Of a DNA stretch of 6,919 nt, positions 5,505-6,919 are shown piece after piece (positions within the stretch are counted from its first letter, which is position 1; every line of letters starts with the position of its first letter). Source of the stretch: Kiloniellales bacterium (lineage in GTDB: Bacteria; Pseudomonadota; Alphaproteobacteria; Kiloniellales; JAKSDN01); assembly GCA_022360075.1 (NCBI GenBank), contig JAKSDN010000731.1:1-6919 (forward strand), given 5' to 3'. Made by a program: the position numbers and the translations under genes. The notes under the pieces are model-generated. The model ran no database searches and was not told the origin of the DNA. It worked only from the letters and a program-made list of their open reading frames with translations.

Positions 5505-6805
5505 GCAGTGAACCTCTCGTAGCGGAACGGGCTCGGATCGACCAGCGGCGCACGCTCGGCGGCGAGTTGCGCGGCGAGATAGCCCGCCCCGGGGCCGAGC
5601 CCGAAGCCATGTCCGGAAAGGCCGGTCGCGAGCACCAGGCCCGGCAGCCTGTCGAGCGGCCCGATCACCGGTATCTCGTCGTGCGTCACGTCGATCATCC
5701 CGCCCCAGCGCTCGACCGGCTCGGCTTCGGCAAGCTGAGGGTAGAGCCTCTTGGCCGAGCGCAGCACGTCGTCGAGCAGCCGGTGATCGGGGGCCGGGTC
5801 GAAGACGCGCAGCGCCTCGAAGGGACTGACCTCGTCGCCCAGCCAGCGGTGCCGGCCCAGGGGACCGAAGTAGGCAGCGCCGAAGCGCAGCTTCAGGATG
5901 CGCCAGCGCTCCTTCAGAATCGGCGTAAAGGCGGCAAAGTGCTTGAAGGCCGCCGGAATGATATCGAAGCGCGCGGCGCCGCTGCGGGCGACGGTGTAGC
6001 CGCCGTCGACGCGCCGCCGCAGCGAGGCGCCGGGGGCGCCGAGGGTGCTCTTGGAGATCAAAGGCGCGGCGCTCGTGCGTTGGGCCGAGGACTGGACCGC
6101 GAGCTGCGGCAATGAAAAGCCGAGGTTCTCGAGGAAGGGCCGCGACCACACGCCGCCGGCGAGCAGGGCCGCGTCGCAGTCGATGGTCCCATGCTCGGTC
6201 ACCACCTGCGAGACCCGTCCGCCGGCGCGCTCGATCGTGCGGACCGCGGTCTCCTCGAAGACCTCCGCGCCGGCCGCCGCCGCCAGGCGGGCCACGGCCG
6301 GCACCGCACGCGCGGGCTCGGCGTAAATGTCGCTCGGTGTGTGGATGGCGCCGACGAAACGGCTGGCCGCCTGCCCCAGCATGGCATCGACCTCGGCGCC
6401 GCTCAGGAGGCGCGTGTCGAGCTGGAAGTCGCGCGCCTTCTCCAGCCAGGTGGAGTGCTTCTCGAGATCCTTCTCGGTCTCGGCCAGGTAGGTCGAGCCG
6501 CCCTCGCGCAGGCCGATGTCCGCGCCGACGTCGGCGTCGATCTGGCGCCACAGCCGCTGGCTTTCGATCATCAGCGGCAGCTCGCGCAGGTCCCGGCCCT
6601 GCTTGCGGATCCAGCCCCAGTTGCGCGACGACTGCTCGCCGGCGACCCGCCCCTTCTCGCAGAGCACCACGGGGATCCGCCACTGCGCGAGATAGAGCGC
6701 CGCCGTCACACCGACCACGCCGCCGCCGATCACGACCACGCCCGCGCGCTTCGGCAGGGGTCGTTCGGCGCTGTGCGCGAAGTCGGCGGTCTTTGCGGGC
6801 ATCAT
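5501..6805 (-). CDS. DAO-family FAD-dependent oxidoreductase, first of a tandem pair
   Basis: This 434-aa cytoplasmic flavoenzyme should oxidise an amine or amino acid with FAD. A roughly 20-residue N-terminal tail precedes GVVVIGGGVVG (22-32; Gly27/29/32), and E50 is the likely ribose-binding acid. The segment SSRNWGWIRKQGRDLRELPL (59-78) is typical of a DadA-like (COG0665) subgroup. Near the C-terminus are RWGGMIDVTHDEIPVIG and LSGHGFGLGP (396-405), then DPSPFRYERF. The GG-x-IDxT motif recalls gamma-glutamylputrescine oxidase-type enzymes more than those with GLRPxTPD, whose Arg binds a substrate carboxylate. The start is one of two adjacent ATGs (6805 or 6802); neither has a visible Shine-Dalgarno, which would fit coupling to an upstream gene. 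The stop overlaps the GTG of the next gene. An amine or N-substituted amino acid substrate is an inference only. Confidence 0.93.
   Translation of the reverse strand: MMPAKTADFAHSAERPLPKRAGVVVIGGGVVGVTAALYLAQWRIPVVLCEKGRVAGEQSSRNWGWIRKQGRDLRELPLMIESQRLWRQIDADVGADIGLREGGSTYLAETEKDLEKHSTWLEKARDFQLDTRLLSGAEVDAMLGQAASRFVGAIHTPSDIYAEPARAVPAVARLAAAAGAEVFEETAVRTIERAGGRVSQVVTEHGTIDCDAALLAGGVWSRPFLENLGFSLPQLAVQSSAQRTSAAPLISKSTLGAPGASLRRRVDGGYTVARSGAARFDIIPAAFKHFAAFTPILKERWRILKLRFGAAYFGPLGRHRWLGDEVSPFEALRVFDPAPDHRLLDDVLRSAKRLYPQLAEAEPVERWGGMIDVTHDEIPVIGPLDRLPGLVLATGLSGHGFGLGPGAGYLAAQLAAERAPLVDPSPFRYERFTA
5513..5518 (-). promoter_or_regulatory. Internal ribosome binding site for the second DAO gene
   Basis: GAGAGG on the minus strand lies within the last codons of the first DAO gene (the Glu-Arg codons of RYERFTA), 8 nt before the GTG at 5504. 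Together with the GTGA stop/start overlap it supports GTG initiation and tight translational coupling of the two flavoenzymes. Confidence 0.55.
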
Positions 6806-6919
6806 CGGCGAGCGGTGTTTCTGGCCGCGTCCGCGGCGGCGACTCGAGGCGGGACCGGGCTTGAGGATTTCTGGAGCGCGAGCCTAGCCCGGACGGCGGA
6901 GATCTGCCAAGCGCCGAGC
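6802..6919 (-). CDS. Possible C-terminal tail of an unseen upstream gene
   Basis: One minus-strand frame is open from the window edge for 38 codons (reading LGAWQISAVRARLAL at first, then an Ala/Arg/Pro-rich end) and stops at a TGA overlapping the ATG of the first DAO gene. The stop/start overlap matches the style of the two other tight junctions in this operon, and the DAO gene lacks its own Shine-Dalgarno, which would fit coupling. Against it, third-position GC (29 of 38 codons) looks lower than in the neighbouring genes, some codons are rare for such DNA (AGG, AGA, TCA), and open frames of this length are common at high GC. A rival frame ends earlier, at the TAG 6884-6886. No family is recognisable. 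Confidence 0.25.
   Translation of the reverse strand, partial: LGAWQISAVRARLALQKSSSPVPPRVAAADAARNTARR

Noticed and set aside
4332..6683. A 783-codon minus-strand frame that would fuse upstream sequence to the second DAO enzyme
   Set aside because: Its first half reads through the first DAO gene in a different frame and is Arg/Ala-rich with no motifs. The real second gene begins at the GTG 5504, directly before its FAD-binding strand.
1..6919. RNA genes, insertion sequences, CRISPR arrays, phage or defence genes
   Set aside because: I saw no tRNA- or rRNA-like segments, spaced repeat arrays, transposase motifs or terminal inverted repeats. The window is nearly fully covered by metabolic and transport genes on one strand.

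Overview
The window is a high-GC (roughly two-thirds G+C by eye) bacterial segment with strong GC bias at third codon positions and AGGAGGT-type ribosome binding sites. The protein families and their arrangement most resemble Alphaproteobacteria such as Rhizobiales or Rhodospirillales. That assignment rests on style and gene content, not on a marker gene.

All supported genes lie on the minus strand and read right to left as one probable transport-and-catabolism operon. In transcription order they are: (a) a possible C-terminal tail of an unseen upstream gene at the right edge (6802-6919, weak); (b) a 434-aa DAO-family FAD oxidoreductase (5501-6805); (c) a second, 390-aa paralogous DAO-family oxidoreductase (4332-5504), whose GTG start overlaps the previous stop as GTGA; (d) a 237-aa short-chain dehydrogenase/reductase (3501-4214) with a strong ribosome binding site; (e) a 515-aa secreted family-5 solute-binding protein (1831-3378), also with a very strong ribosome binding site; (f) an 11-bp, all-GC stem-loop (1796-1823); (g) a DppB-type permease (809-1750); (h) a DppC-type permease, overlapping the previous gene as ATGA and running off the left edge (1-812, at least 270 aa). 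One or two ABC ATPase genes would be expected beyond the left edge.

The likely logic is as follows. The binding protein captures an amine- or amino-acid-containing solute in the periplasm and the DppB/DppC channel imports it. One or both flavoenzymes then oxidise a C-N bond, releasing an imine or carbonyl product, and the SDR reduces or oxidises a carbonyl or alcohol intermediate. Candidate substrates include opine-like or N-alkylated amino acids, D-amino acids, or polyamine conjugates. The sequence does not decide between them.

The most notable points are the coupled pair of divergent DAO paralogues, the self-complementary stem-loop between the binding protein and permease genes, a shared GCCGAAAAA leader element before two strong ribosome binding sites, and the absence of typical peptide-binding motifs from a 'peptide' binding protein. 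I saw no RNA gene, insertion sequence, CRISPR array or defence system. The longest stretch without a gene is about 120 bases.
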